A DNA stretch of 64,000 bases. It comes from Adiantum capillus-veneris. Its lineage: Eukaryota > Streptophyta > Polypodiopsida > Polypodiales > Pteridaceae. The stretch covers positions 87,770,525 to 87,834,524 of the forward strand of contig CM043958.1 of assembly GCA_014529385.2 (NCBI GenBank), given 5' to 3'. A model generated the notes under the pieces. That model was not told the DNA's origin, did not search any database, and worked only from the letters and a program-made list of their open reading frames with translations. Shown here one piece after another: positions 1-15,550 of the stretch (position 1 is the stretch's first letter; every line of letters begins with the position of its first letter). Both the position numbers and the translations under genes were made by a program.

Positions 1-3015
<3,015 letters not shown>

Positions 3016-3024
3016 TCGACGTGG

Positions 3025-3067
3025 GGGGTTTTATTTTTGCGAGCTTTCAGTTTCGAGCTTTTACAAT
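3025..3067 (+). repeat. Left terminal inverted repeat of the MULE
   Basis: It begins GGGGTTTTATTTTTGCGAG and continues with CTTTCAGTTTCGAGCTTTT. It matches the reverse complement of 15497-15541 apart from a few substitutions and a 2-bp T-run difference. A further partial copy of the TTTCGAGCTTTT motif follows at about 3078-3090. Confidence 0.7.
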
Positions 3068-3599
3068 TGGAACTGTTTTTTCGAGCTTTTAAACCCAAAT
3101 TTTACACCAATGATATCTTGAAATATCGTTGTATAGTGGAAAAACTCAAAACCTTACAGTACAATCCTTCAACTACCAAACACTTTTAAGAAATATGGAA
3201 GCATGTCTATGCTTATGCAAAATGAAACTTTATAAAAAGCACCATTTGTATGTATTTTTGAGGCTGTACTGAAAACGTGGGCTCCCACATGGGATTTCTT
3301 TCACATAAACTCTTATTTCCATCACTTTAATGATTTTGCTATCTCACAAAAATCAACACACAAGCCAATGGTGTCAACATAATCGAACTACAAAAGAAAT
3401 CTCCAGTCAAAGTCATCTCCACATCATGTGGCGATCATGTACCAAACAAACACAAATGAAATATCCAAATGAAATGTATGGAGCATACCAAAATGCCATG
3501 TCAATGTCATATGGCTGCCATGTACATAAAAACATAAATCAAAACATGAAGATGTGTACTGATAGAATATAGTTTCCTCAACCAAATGTGCATCCGCAA

Positions 3600-6500
3600 T
3601 CAACATTTCACAGGTCCACATGCAATATCGGTCAAACATCTTTCATAGAGCACATGATCTAGCTCTAGACACATGCAATGCCTCATATCTTCTGCAGAAG
3701 CTCGGCCCAAACCACCACACCCCGCAAAAAAGTCCAAAAAAAAATCATGAGGCTCACTAAATGTTGCCAGCAACCACCTGACCATATAAAAAATAAATTA
3801 GAAACCGAATGCAAACACATATATACCATAACATTCACTAGTATTATACTTTGGACTAGTCTTACCAAAAGAACAAAGAAGACCGCTCTGCCCCGCCTCT
3901 AAGAATAACACCATCAATCTCAATGGGGAAGACTACATAATCTATCATGTAGCTACAATCTGTTGGAAACAATCTCTCGGAAATTTTCTCCCCTGCCTCT
4001 CTATCATAGTGTGGCACAGGATGACCAATACGATACCAAAGACACATGGTAAGATCAAGTACTTGCATGAATAAAAAACTCAAAGAATGAATGGCATAGC
4101 TACAATGTTTTTGGTTAGGAAATTAAACTATGAAACTAAGTTTGTTATCTTACCGCCTCTCTAGTGAGTGGATGCCGATATGCCTTCTTATTACACATGA
4201 GAGTCCATGTACGTAAGAGCACAAGTCCTACCCTAGTTGCATCTGCAATAAAATCTCCAATATGCTCGGCCATGCACATGGTCACTAAAAACCCCTCATC
4301 GGCCAAAAACTCACGAGAAACATCCATGCACCCTGTCACTAGACCCCTGGAAAATGTGTTCCACTTGGGAACACTCATGCCCTCTACAAAAGTGAATGAT
4401 GACATGTAAGCATACAACCATAGTTAGTTGTAGTTACTAGTCCAAAGAAAAGTTACTTACCCAATGGGATTGGTCCTAGACCATCCACAAGCAAACTTGT
4501 AGGAAAATCTGCAAAGATAAGCCTAGCAACCTCACGACATGGCACACCATCTTTGCTATATAGATTTGTATTCTGTGTTGCAAAAAATTTGTTGATGCTA
4601 TAAGAAAACCAAACATGAATTATGTTCAAAATCATAGAACAATGCAAGAAGAAAATGCAAATAAGTAAGCACTATGAAAATCTACCTATCAAGGGCAAAC
4701 TTATCAATTTGTGATATATCCACAAGCAAAACATCTACAATAGTTTGGTAATGGAACCCTGCAAGCATTATCCAAATTAGCTTTGAATTAAAAAATATGG
4801 AAGACAGATATGCTAACAATTTTCTTAAACTTACCAACAGATCGTGTGATCGGCCTTCTATCCCAAGCCTCTGGCCCAAGTGAAGACTTTGCAACAAACG
4901 AAGTAGTGTGCACCAATGAGGATGTAGTGGGCACATTAGAAGAGGGTGCCATATGGGGTATAGTGGTTCCTAAAGAGGACATGTTGGGCTCTGCAGATGG
5001 CACAATGGGAGGCATTGAAGAAGGAGTGGATTTCCTTGATGTACTTGGAGGATCCATTTTCCCTTTACCCTTCTTGAGTACATTGCTTGCTAGTGGAGTA
5101 CCTTGAGAGCGACTCTCAATGGTGTTTTGAGTAACTCCTTGAGAAACGGGAGGGAGAGACTCTTCTTGTGTCTCCTGTAAGTACTCATCACTCTCATTTT
5201 GAAACCCTTCACTCAACAACCATATAGCACAATATCACATAAATTAGTACTAAAGTAAGACATATACATTCTCAAAATAAAAGAGCCACTAGTGTTAAGA
5301 TACTTACTCTTACATAATTCCAACTCTTGCTTTGGAATAACTCCTAGTGGATAATCCAACCACCAAGGACAAACCTTGGCTTCCCATGTTGTCAGATTCC
5401 TTTCAATCAAAGAGGGAGAGAACATTGTATTCTCATCATGTACATCAATCCACTCTCTAGTGAATAATGGGGCTTCATTCAATTCCCGCGCCTCAACGCA
5501 TTGCATAACCCATCTACACAATTTTTAGAGCATCATCCACTTTGAAAAGCATATAAACGCAATGGCATAATAAATGTCATGTATCCTAAAAAAAAAAAGT
5601 CAGAGTCTCCTTTGTATGGAGAATACTTTTTCAAAATAAACCATAAACCCTATCTTGGGCTCCCACAAGGGATTTAAGTGTTTTCAACATAGACATTATA
5701 CACACTCATATTTTCAAAAGAACCATCCACCCCATATCCAGGGCTTCCACAGGGAATTTAAGGATTTTTTGTAAACACAAAATGAAATTTCATCATTCTC
5801 AAAATGACCCACTGTTACCAAACCATGACAAAAAAATGAAATGCTCTTTTTTTGCAAAGAGTGCAAGTGGAAGATGCAAACCTGTAAATCACTCTCTTAG
5901 CCGACAACACAGGCTCCGACATCTTCTCACTAGAGTCGGAAGACTTCACCGCATCCATTAGATAAATAAAAGCCTACATACATAGTAACAATCAAAAAGC
6001 ACACTCAACTTGATCTTGTGTAAATTAAAACATGTCTATATTCTTTTAAAAACAATGGTCAAACGTCTACCTACAAAATATGATTCTTCATGCTCATCTT
6101 GTAGAATAGGTCAAAAGAATTAGGAAGTTGTGGACCTTCTACTTGCATCCTTTCAATCATAAGTGTAGCCTCCCCATGCAAGTGAGCCCAATAAGTCTCC
6201 TTTTTCATGCAACTTCTAAAAAGCTTGTAATCACCAAAATGAAGATATTGTGGATCCTTAGACTTAGTGAGGCTCATGAGGTGGAAAATTATCTTCTTTC
6301 TACAAGCAATAAGAACAACATACCACTTAATCATATAGAAAAACAAAATTGAATGAATACAATTAAAAATGAGAATGTAATAGCTTCAATACCTCTCAGG
6401 AGTGATTTTAGAGCTTGTCAAACAATAGAGCTTATCTCTAGTGATCTTTAGCATTCCAGGTTCATCCCATTTAATGCTAAAAAGCAACTTGAAGAACTCA

Positions 6501-8380
6501 TCACCATTAAGAGGATTGGCGATTGACAAGTACTTGTAGCCCCTATCTTTCAACCGTTCCTCTTCTACCTTTGTGGCCTTGTCCAGTCTCTTCTTCTTCT
6601 CAACATCATTTAGTCCAAGTGCATCTAGCTTTGCTCTTTCTTTGGACATAAATGCAGTGAACTCATCCTAATACAAAACACTATATTGAAACCATAATAA
6701 AATTTTACATTAATTACCCAACATGTAGAGTAGGTATCACCTTCCACACAAGTTGAGATATCAATCCACATGGAGTGTTGTACCATGGTGCAAGACCATG
6801 GTAATACCTTGCCTCCACAGTCATCTCCACCCTAGCCCATTCTCTCATATCAGGTGTCAATTTTTGAAGGATTGAATCTTTATTTGCCATGCCAAATCTT
6901 TGAAACATATAAACTTCATGAGTGATGTTTGGCATGACATGTGCCCTAGAAATGCTGCAGAAAAATTGAAAACAAAGAGTTGAACACAAGCATTGCTTGC
7001 AAAAAAATGAGAGTCAACATGCAATTAACAAACTTACGCATTGGAAGTGTCAAGTGCAAGAAGCAACTCTGCTTCTTTTGCTCTGGACAACTCAAGGAAT
7101 TGGCAATGAACACTAACATGGTATTGACCATTGTCCGAGTACTCTATCACACAAAAAAAAATCATCATTTGTAAAAACAAAGCTTTACAACAAAAGAGTG
7201 AAAAAGGTGAAAGATCTTACTATCTTTGATTCTCTTCCACCATGTTTTTAGCCTATGGTTTCCATCCCATACCAGAAACTTTTTTCCTTTGAGCTCCTGC
7301 CATTCTCTACCAAGTGATCTCTCGAACTCAGCATTTCTTTCCCGCCAAAGTGGTCCCCATTCCTCCAAATCCGCTGCGGTCACGGGAATGATATCTCCTC
7401 TAGAATCCCCAACAGACACAAGGAAATTCCCCATAGTCCAGTAGAATCAAATGAGGAAATGAGCCATTCTACATCATCTCTAGCAAACCTAATAGCCTCA
7501 TGCACCATGAGTCGACAAAGTGGAACCGGAGGAGGCAATGTCTTCTTCTTTACATAAAACTGACTTAGAACATCTTTTATCAAGCCAAGCGAAATTTGGT
7601 TGCCTAGGTGTTTGGAATGCTTATTCTCCTCATCCCCTTCAGGATCACTATTTTCTTCATTGTCATGATGATCTTCAATGTGAACATTGGTCTCTGCATA
7701 GAGATAACAAGTCTCTGTTATCTCTGCATAGAAATAACAAGTGACAAACATTCAATTGTCCAAAAACATATGCAATTAGGATTAGATAGTGTAAAGTATT
7801 TAATTTACAGAAATTTTGCCAGAGTCTCCTTTGTACGGAGACAACTTTTAAAAAAAAAAACCGCACACCCTATATAGGGCTCTCACATGAGATTTAAGGA
7901 CCTTTTCTCCAACATAAACAAAAACAATACTTAATATTTTCTCTAGCAACTATGAATGGTATGTATATAAAAAATGGTTCACCCTTTCTTACTCTCCCAC
8001 ATGGTTATTAATTACCAAACTTTCCAAACGAAAAAAAACGTCCATCAAATTTAACAATCTACCATTGAAAAATTTATAATATAAACTACGTATTGACATA
8101 AAATTATAGCATACACTCATAATTTACCTGTGATCTCTACGTCATCTTCGATGTTGTTGGAGTCTTCATCAACTTGAGCCTCATCATCAATAAAAACACA
8201 CCTTTTGAGAATCCTGTTCTTTTTATTTGGTGGAGTGTCCAAATGTCGGACTCGTGATGATGCCTCCTGATCGATAGCTCCTTTTGGTATACAACCGGAC
8301 CTAAGCTTCATGCTCACTTGACGGTTGCTGAAAGGAGAGACTGGAGGTTTTCTTTTCTTGCTATCCCTCTTTGGTGCCAT
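3600..8380 (-). CDS. ParB-like domain plus beta-class DNA N4/N6 methyltransferase-like protein, ~14 exons
   Basis: Exons inferred from GT-AG borders (high to low): 8380-8128, 7723 or 7693-7221, 7143-7038, 6954-6741, 6667-6393, 6299-6071, 5973-5882, 5513-5308, ~5211-4836, 4758-4686, 4597-4461, 4383-4154, 4071-3866, 3777-3600. The N-terminus (MAPKRDSKKRK) is basic and nuclear-signal-like. Exon 2 encodes a ParB-type fold signature, MGNFLVSVGD followed by LVWDGNHRLKTW. Late exons encode a methyltransferase in beta order: a motif-IV-like RLIFADFPTS (exon 11), then GFLVTMCMAEHI (exon 12), and last the AdoMet-binding loop FLDFFAGCGGLGRA followed by RHCMCLELD (exon 14). Motif IV reads DFPT instead of DPPY/SPPY. 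Damage in this copy: a one-base frameshift near 7433 and a TAG at the end of exon 6. The exon 8/9 junction phase is unresolved. The domains are clear; the activity and target base are unknown. Confidence 0.75.
7693..7740 (-). promoter_or_regulatory. Duplicated splice acceptor of methyltransferase exon 2
   Basis: On the - strand the block ending TTGTTATYTCTATGCAG is present twice, 30 bases apart (acceptors at 7723 and 7693). Either acceptor joins exon 1 in the same frame and differs by ten codons, so both could be used. Confidence 0.5.
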
Positions 8381-8437
8381 TATCTACACAACACATATAA
8401 TATAGTTTTTAGTTTATATAAGACCACATAAAAAATG

Positions 8438-9280
8438 CAAAAAAAGGGGGAGGCAGAGCTTCCCCATCATCCGCGTGCACGCGGATGATGGGGGAGCTCT
8501 GCCTCCCCTTTTTTGTCGACACAGATGATGGGGGAAAAACATTTCAAAAACCTTAATCAAAAGACTATTTCCACCAACACCATTGACAAAGCTCACCAAA
8601 TCTACAAAAAAAAGGGGGAGGAAGAGATCCCCAATCATCCGCGCGCGCGGATGATGGGGTTGCTCTGTCTCCTCTTTTTTTTGCGTTTTTGATGTGTTTA
8701 TTGAACAAATAATTTAGGTTTTATTTCAATAACCTCAAGCAAAAGCATTTTTCCTACAATACCGTTGACAAAGCTCACCAAATCTACAAAAAAAGGCGGA
8801 GGCAGAGCTCCCCTATCATCTGCGCGCACGCGGATGATGGGGGAGCTCTGCCTCTCTCTTTTTTTTGTAGATTTGGTGAGCTTTGTGCTATTTTCATTAA
8901 TTTTGTGGAGTTAATCCCAAAATTTAATGACATCTATCTGATAGATTGTATGCTTTAATCCAAAATTTCCAAAAAAGGGGGGGAGGGCAGAGCTCCCCCA
9001 TCATCCGCACGATGATGGGGGAGCTCTGCCCTCCCCCCATTTTTTTGGTAATTTCTGATTAAAGCATACAAGTTATCAGATAGATTTGTTATGAACACCA
9101 AAATCATTTTTAATCAGAACTTGAAGAAAGCCAGTCATCGTAAGAAGATAGACCGAGAACCGTTCAATGCGGAAAAAAGGGGGGTGCAGAGCCTGCCCAT
9201 CATCCGCGCGCGCGGATGATAGGCGGGCTCTGCGCCCCCCTTTTTTTCCGCGTTGAACGGTTTTCTGCGGTCTATCTTCG
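8438..9280. repeat. Array of five long hairpins with a shared core
   Basis: Near-perfect palindromes lie at 8438-8514, 8606-8682, 8768-8886, 8929-9089 and 9143-9280, centres ~165-200 bp apart. All share the core GGAGGCAGAGCTCCCCCATC, then ATCCGCGCG, and its mirror. Hairpins 3, 4 and 5 extend outward into arms of 20-35 bp that differ between hairpins but match within each one. The array lies between the two divergent gene starts of the MULE, just upstream of the methyltransferase ATG. Function is unknown; it could be transposon sub-repeats, a transcript hairpin source, or a bidirectional regulatory region. Confidence 0.9.
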
Positions 9281-9304
9281 GACGCCGCAACGACAATAGT
9301 GTGT

Positions 9305-9417
<113 letters not shown>

Positions 9418-9419
9418 CA

Positions 9420-10109
9420 CCAACATGATGCGCGCACGATGGTACTGGACTGTGTTAGCTCGAGCAGGTAGACAATTGGTTCTCGAAGTAGTAATGCTTC
9501 AAACCTAAGCTTTGACATTCACTATTTTTGACCTCTTTCTAGTCTTAAGCAAAGCGGCCATTTTTTTTTTTTTAAAGTCTATGATTCTTGGCCATTTGCA
9601 GCGAGCCGTAACTCCCAAATGGTTCAGAATTTGCCCGGGGCCAACTCACATGAATTTGTTTGCCTTGTTGAGCTCTTTGACATGTGTGTGATACAAAAAA
9701 TTCATATCCAGCTCAATTTGGCTGAAAATTCACCTGCAAGTTGACAATTTCTACAAAAGCAACGCAAAACAACATTTTCTCACTTTTTCCCTAATCTACG
9801 GGCTGAAATGAGCATCAAAATGAAGGAATCTGAAAAAACTTAAAGAAGCAATATTTTTCCTCGTATTGAGGACTACAATTCCTACATACAAAACTTTTCC
9901 AATTTTTGACCTTAGCATCCTCAAAACTAGCTCCCAATAGGTGTCCCGGGTGAAAATTTGAAACTTCACGAAAACGATTAGAATAAAGTCCTCGACTGTG
10001 GAAAATGGTGAAATGAATGATAAATATTATATAACATTACTATACTCTATATTATGTACAATATATGTATAATCATAATATATATATATGTATATATATA
10101 TAATATACT
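9420..10109. other. No gene seen between microsatellite and minisatellite
   Basis: Central MULE DNA with stop-rich frames in all directions; it ends in an AT-rich stretch with TA runs near 10080-10110. A promoter for the transposase or methyltransferase gene may lie here, but I cannot point to one. Confidence 0.5.
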
Positions 10110-11105
10110 AGACTAGACTTGATTGGTACTAGTACTAGTACTGTACTGGACTAGACTTGACTGATACTGGACTCGACTAGTATTGGATTGGACTGATACT
10201 GGTACTGAACTGAACTTGACTGGTACATTACAGCTATTGGACTGGACTGTATTGGTACTTGACTGGACTGGGACTCGACTGGTACTAGGTGGACTAGTAC
10301 TCGATTGGTCTAGTACTGGACTAGATTGGACCGGACTACTACTAGATTGGACTTCATTGGTATTGGACTAGACTGATATTGGACTGGACTGGACTTGACT
10401 GGTACTGGGTGGACTAGTACTGGATTGGACTTTTCTGGTACTAGACTGGACTGGTATTGTACTAGACTGGATTGCTACTAGACTGGACTTGATTGGTATT
10501 GGACTGGACTGGTACTGTACTGCTACTGGACTGGACTTGATTGGTACTGAACTGGACTGGTACTGTACTGCTACTGTACTGGACTTGATTGGTACTGGAC
10601 TGGACTGGACTTGACTGGTACTGGGTGGACTAGTACTGGATTGGACTTGATTGGTACTGGACTAGACTACACTGGACTTGACTGGTACTGGGCTGGACTG
10701 GTATTGTACTGGACTGGACTAGTACTGGACTAGACTAGACTGCTACTAGACTAGACTGCTACTAGACCGGACTTGATTGGTACTGGGCTGGATTGCTACT
10801 AGACTGGACTTGATTGGTACTGGACTGGACTGGTACTGTACTGCTACTGGACTAGACTTGATTGGTACTGGACTAGACTGGTACTGTACTGCTACTGGAC
10901 AAGACTTGATTGGTATTGGAATAGACTGGACTTGATTGGTACTGGGTGGACTAGTACTGGATTGGACTTGACTGGTACTGGATTGGACTGGTATTGTACT
11001 GGACTGGACTAGTACTGGAGTAGACTAGACTGCTACTAGACTGAACTTGATTGGTACTGTACTGCTACTGTACTGCTACTGGACTGGACTGGCTCGGTAC
11101 TGGTG
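10110..11105 (+). repeat. Degenerate TACTGGACTGG minisatellite
   Basis: About 1 kb built almost entirely from the short blocks GGACT, GGTACT, GATTGG and CTAGT in changing order. Longer phrases such as GGACTTGATTGGTACTGG recur many times, so higher-order units of ~20-60 bp exist. It is strongly strand-asymmetric in purine/pyrimidine order. Confidence 0.95.
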
Positions 11106-11618
11106 GTGATATAATGTAATGTAACTATATATACTATATACTTAAATACCATATATTCTATATATACTATACTATGTCCATTTTAATTTTAAAGCGCTTA
11201 ATTGGGAATATAAAAAACTATACTCTATACTATATATATATATATATATATATACATATATTATAAATAATTTTTAAAACATCGTATACTTTATAACTCC
11301 TATGTTCATTTTTTTAATATGCGCGTATTTGGGGAGATATTGAAAGCTCGATAGGTGAACAGATGGATTGACAACATGCTGATTCAAATGTATCTTAATG
11401 GCTATGACTGTGCATATCTTAAAGAGTGAATATTCCAAATCTATTTAGAACAGTTTTCAATGAATGAATTAAATTTCGAACAGTTTTCAATGAACGCAGC
11501 AATAACTTTTTGCAGTTGCATGCTTTTACACTTTCTTTGTACCTTATGCACATTCTCTTCCGTCTCTTGTCATTAATTTTTTTACCTCAAGTATTATTCC
11601 TCCCTGTCTGTCTCAAAC
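11106..11618 (+). other. AT-rich DNA with a TA run upstream of the transposase
   Basis: It contains a (TA)n run at about 11231-11254 and repeated TATACTATAT motifs. No coding signal is visible. It directly precedes the first transposase exon; a CAG near 11625 could be an acceptor for an unseen leader exon. Confidence 0.45.
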
Positions 11619-14600
11619 ATGACAGCTACAACTACAGCAATGCTTTCATGGACGATTAATGGTGCTCATATGGATTATAGAGTGTCATTAAGAAATGGAG
11701 AGCTTCTACTTAGTGAATATTTTCTTCAAAGCCTATTTCCTCCTTCTATTCAGTTTGAAGGCTTGCAAGCAGTCGTTCAGACAAGGAGCTCTGAGTCTAA
11801 GGTCAATGTGTTGCCTAGATGGGATCATGAAGATCAAAAGCATTAACTTCTTGACCATTCTCTGTCCTCAGCTTACCACATTATTCATTCAGATGGCTAT
11901 GTTTATGTGGCTGACAGTTTAGAAACAAATGAAGAAGTCGGTGATTCTTCTATGTTCGCTACACCATGTAACAAAAGCTCGACTCCATCACATTTAAATG
12001 TTGATATTGATGAAGGTACAGACACAGTTGTTTTGGAGACAGTGGAACTAACCAGGTCACCAGGACCCTTTCAAGACACACAAGATGGGGTGGAGCATAC
12101 AATGCAGGAGTATTCAAAGGATATATCCATCATTTCATGGATGAAAGACAAAGGTAAATCGTGTAGGTTGTCTAAACTTTTATAGATTTGCGGAACTCCC
12201 AAAAAGGTTGACGAGCTCCCAAATTTTTATAATGGCAATGTTTGTTTCGAGCTTCCTCCAATTCACAACAATAAAAGGATTCTCGGTATGGAGCAGAAGT
12301 ACGACGGTCACCTTTGGTCTCGCCCAACATCTACCAACATGGCCATAGATTGCACTGTGCGTTTGAGTTATTGTCTTGGAAGCCTTCAATGTTGTAGAGT
12401 GACATGCCCTTTTTACCTTGGTGAAAGGAAATACAATGATGCCTTCCTTCATGGACATCTGGACAGACAAATCAGCATGGGCTATCCTGCTAGCGAAGGT
12501 AAATCTAAAATAACCTGCCACTATTGTGACAGAACGGTCACTTGTTCAAATGTTTGCAAGTGTATGATCTATTATGTGATGCCAAAGGAAACAACAATAA
12601 CACGTTTGGTGATCCATTTGGGAGAACATGACCACAATGTATAGCCAGGTACTAGAAGGGCAACTCTTGAAAAAGTGCGCAATCTTGTTAAGACAGTTTT
12701 AAAGATTGAGAAGGGGGGTCCTAGAAAAGTAGAGATGTTAGTTGCTCGTCAAATGCTATTTCAATCATTGACTAAAGAAGATGATTTAGAAGCCACTGAT
12801 GTAGAGCTTAACCATTTTCTTGAGGAAATGATGCCCCTTGTTCAAAATAGGGGACTCAAAAGTATTTTGTCACATGAGAAAGCTAAACAGGGTCAAGTTG
12901 TTGGTGATGGATACGACAATATACTATTGCTACAGAAACGGTGTGTTTTTCCATTCTTTCATGGAAGTCGTTTTCCAGGCCAAGGTGGACCTAATGACAA
13001 ATGTTATGTATTCAAAATGTCCACAAAAGGACCTGCTTCTGGAGTTGAACTAGTCAATATAATGAGGCGAGGAGGGACAGGAGATTTGAGTAGTGCTTGG
13101 GTGCACTTTGATCATACTCATCGAATTGAAGGATGGGCAACTATGTCCTGCTTGGTTTATGATCCTGGGTAAGTGAATTTATAAAAATATGTTAGATATC
13201 ATGTTTGATATAAGACACATGTTATTACTTATTTGTTCTATGTGTATAGCATGCGAGCATTGCAAGTGATTGCAATATAAGAATGTAAAGAAGAAGACGA
13301 AGAAACACAAATCTTGTTTTGGAGAAATTTAAACATAGTTATGGAGAGGTGTGGGCATGAACCGACAGACTTTGTTGGATTTATGTCTGATGAAGCTGGG
13401 GCTAATTGGCTAGCAATACGAGTTGTATACAATGGTGGACGGCATAATGTAATGGAGGGAAGGGAGCGCTCGTGTCTTTTCCATTGGGAGCAGAGTCTAC
13501 ACAAACATACAAAAAAACATGTCGCTACAGATAGACAAATGCATCACATTGAAATGTGTGAAGCATGGCGCTTAGCAAAGACTACAAATGAGGCCTCTCG
13601 TATAGCTTCCACAATACGAGAATGGTGGGTGAAATATGTGATAGGGGATAATAAAAAGGCTTTAGAGAGATGGTTTAATTGGTGGGAGCAACGGATTGCC
13701 CATTGGGGAAGCACTGAGACAATGGTATATCAATCATTTTTTTGGTTCTTATTAAATACTTGATAACAGAGATTTACATTTATATGGTTTTAATTGTTTT
13801 GTATTTATAGGTCAGTAAGAGTCCATGGGAGAGAGCTCAAATTCCAAGTATAAACTTGTCAGAGAGCATCCATGCTAGTTGGCTGGCAGGTGAAGGTGGT
13901 AAACGTAAAATCTCACTTTATGATGCATGTGTCAGTGATGTTTTGAATGCATATATTCAATGTGCAAAAAGATTGGGATACACCACAGACAGATACATTG
14001 GAACGGGCCCTTCCATAGAAGCAATGATGGCCAGTTCCAAACGTAGAGAATCTCCAAATCCAAATCATTTTACGAGTACATTAAAAGGCTTGGTTGCTGG
14101 TAGTCCTTTGTATGAGGAGCCTGTGATGGAAGGTGACAAAGAGATAGTACAACGGAAGAAGAAAACATGTGAAGTCGGTACAAGATCACATAAACCTGGA
14201 TATGTAATGGAAGCAAGACAACAAAAAACTAGAGGGAGACCACGGAGTATACATTTTGATAGAGAGGATAATGAAGAAGTATATATTGTCACTGACAGTG
14301 AAGTAGGAGATAGCATTCCAGTGCAGCCTGGGGAGAATTCAACAAGGTGTATTCAAGAGGTCCAAGTTGCCCATGAAGAGTGGGCTTTACGAAGGATGCC
14401 AGCCAATTGCATGAGGAAATGTTTTGGAATGGTAATGAAGAAAAGTTGTGGTGACAAATTACAAAGCCATAATGTGGGAATGGTTGCTCCTTGTTTTTGG
14501 TCTGAGAGAACTTTTAAAGACAAGACAATTGCACAGTGGATATGGTTCTGCAATTATGAAGTAGGCCACACACAAAAAGTACAGAGGCAAGTTAAATTCT

Positions 14601-15133
14601 CACCTCTCGTTCCTACTTTCTGGCAAGTGGATATTGGAACAAATTTATCAAAGGAAGAGAGTGACAACTTGGCACAAAGTGGATTTCAATTTGCAGATTT
14701 TGCAACACCACTACGATGCATGAACAATACAAATGCTACTCTTACACAAGGAGGCTCCAGTAGTAGCAGGAACCGTAAGTGGAGACATGGTATTTCCAAA
14801 GAAGCTCAAAAGAGATTGGAGTCAGCTGCAAGCATGGTTGCAACGTTCTTGGACGAGAAATTAGACAGTGAACAACACATAGTTTTTCGAATATTGACAG
14901 AGAGTTGTTATGATGTACACATTAAGGTAGAACCTAGTTGCACCTGTCCCGATTTTCAGAAGAGAGAATCTACACATAAAGCGTTTTTGGCATGTAAGAA
15001 AATGTACTATGTGTATGTACATATTCTAGGGCTTCAACCAAAAGAGCACATGGTCATTCATCAGCCTGCACTAACTCCCATAGACCTTGCATTTGTATTA
15101 GGGAAAACCCGCAAGATAAAGCCTGTGGTGTAG
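11619..15133 (+). pseudogene. MULE-type transposase with SWIM-like zinc finger (four in-frame stops)
   Basis: Three exons are visible: 11619-13168, 13250-13724 and 13811-15133. Exon 1 contains a WRKY/GCM-like zinc region (CHYCDRTV through GEHDHN) and VHFDHTHRIEGW, which fits the first acidic residue of a DDE core. Exon 2 has FMSDEAGANW, fitting the second, then ERSCLFHWEQSL and Trp-rich WWVK and WFNWWEQRIAHWG. Exon 3 starts with SESIHASWLAGEGGKRKISL and ends with a SWIM-like CTCPDFQKREST then ACKKMYY, where the usual CxH has Lys for His. In-frame stops at 11844 (TAA), 12183 (TAG), 12642 (TAG) and 13278 (TAA) interrupt frames that are otherwise open and in one phase through exons 1 and 2; each is one C-to-T step from a Gln codon. 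It would move the enclosing element if intact. Confidence 0.8.
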
Positions 15134-15496
15134 TGAGCCTAAATCTTAGAGATTGCCCTGCAGAGGTATGCATTGAAGTAGATTTCTCTTTTGTATTAGA
15201 TGTGGAGTAGCTTTTCTAGACATATGAGACTTTATTTCTCCTTTTAGTAAGGGAAGCATGCTTTGTGGTATCTATCTAGACAATTGTACAAGCTCAAAAT
15301 TAGGGCTTTTGGAATCTTGTACATGTTTTTGGTGTGTATCGCTAAAAGAGACTCAAAATCTTAAGCCAATTTTTTGTGAGATTATAGATCTTTTTGGTCG
15401 TGTATAATATTTTGATGTCTTTGTTTTGGATTAATTTTTTGTGTCGTTAGAAAAGGCTCTAAATCTAAAATAAAAAATCTCGCAAAATTGGGTTTG

Positions 15497-15541
15497 ATTG
15501 CAAAAGCTCGAAATTGAAAGCTCGCAAATAAAACGCACTCA
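15497..15541 (-). repeat. Right terminal inverted repeat of the MULE
   Basis: It reads ATTGCAAAAGCTCGAAATTG then AAAGCTCGCAAATAAAAC on +, the reverse complement of the left end at 3025-3067. It is followed by the putative 9-bp target duplication at 15542-15550. Confidence 0.7.
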
Positions 15542-15550
15542 TCGATGTGA

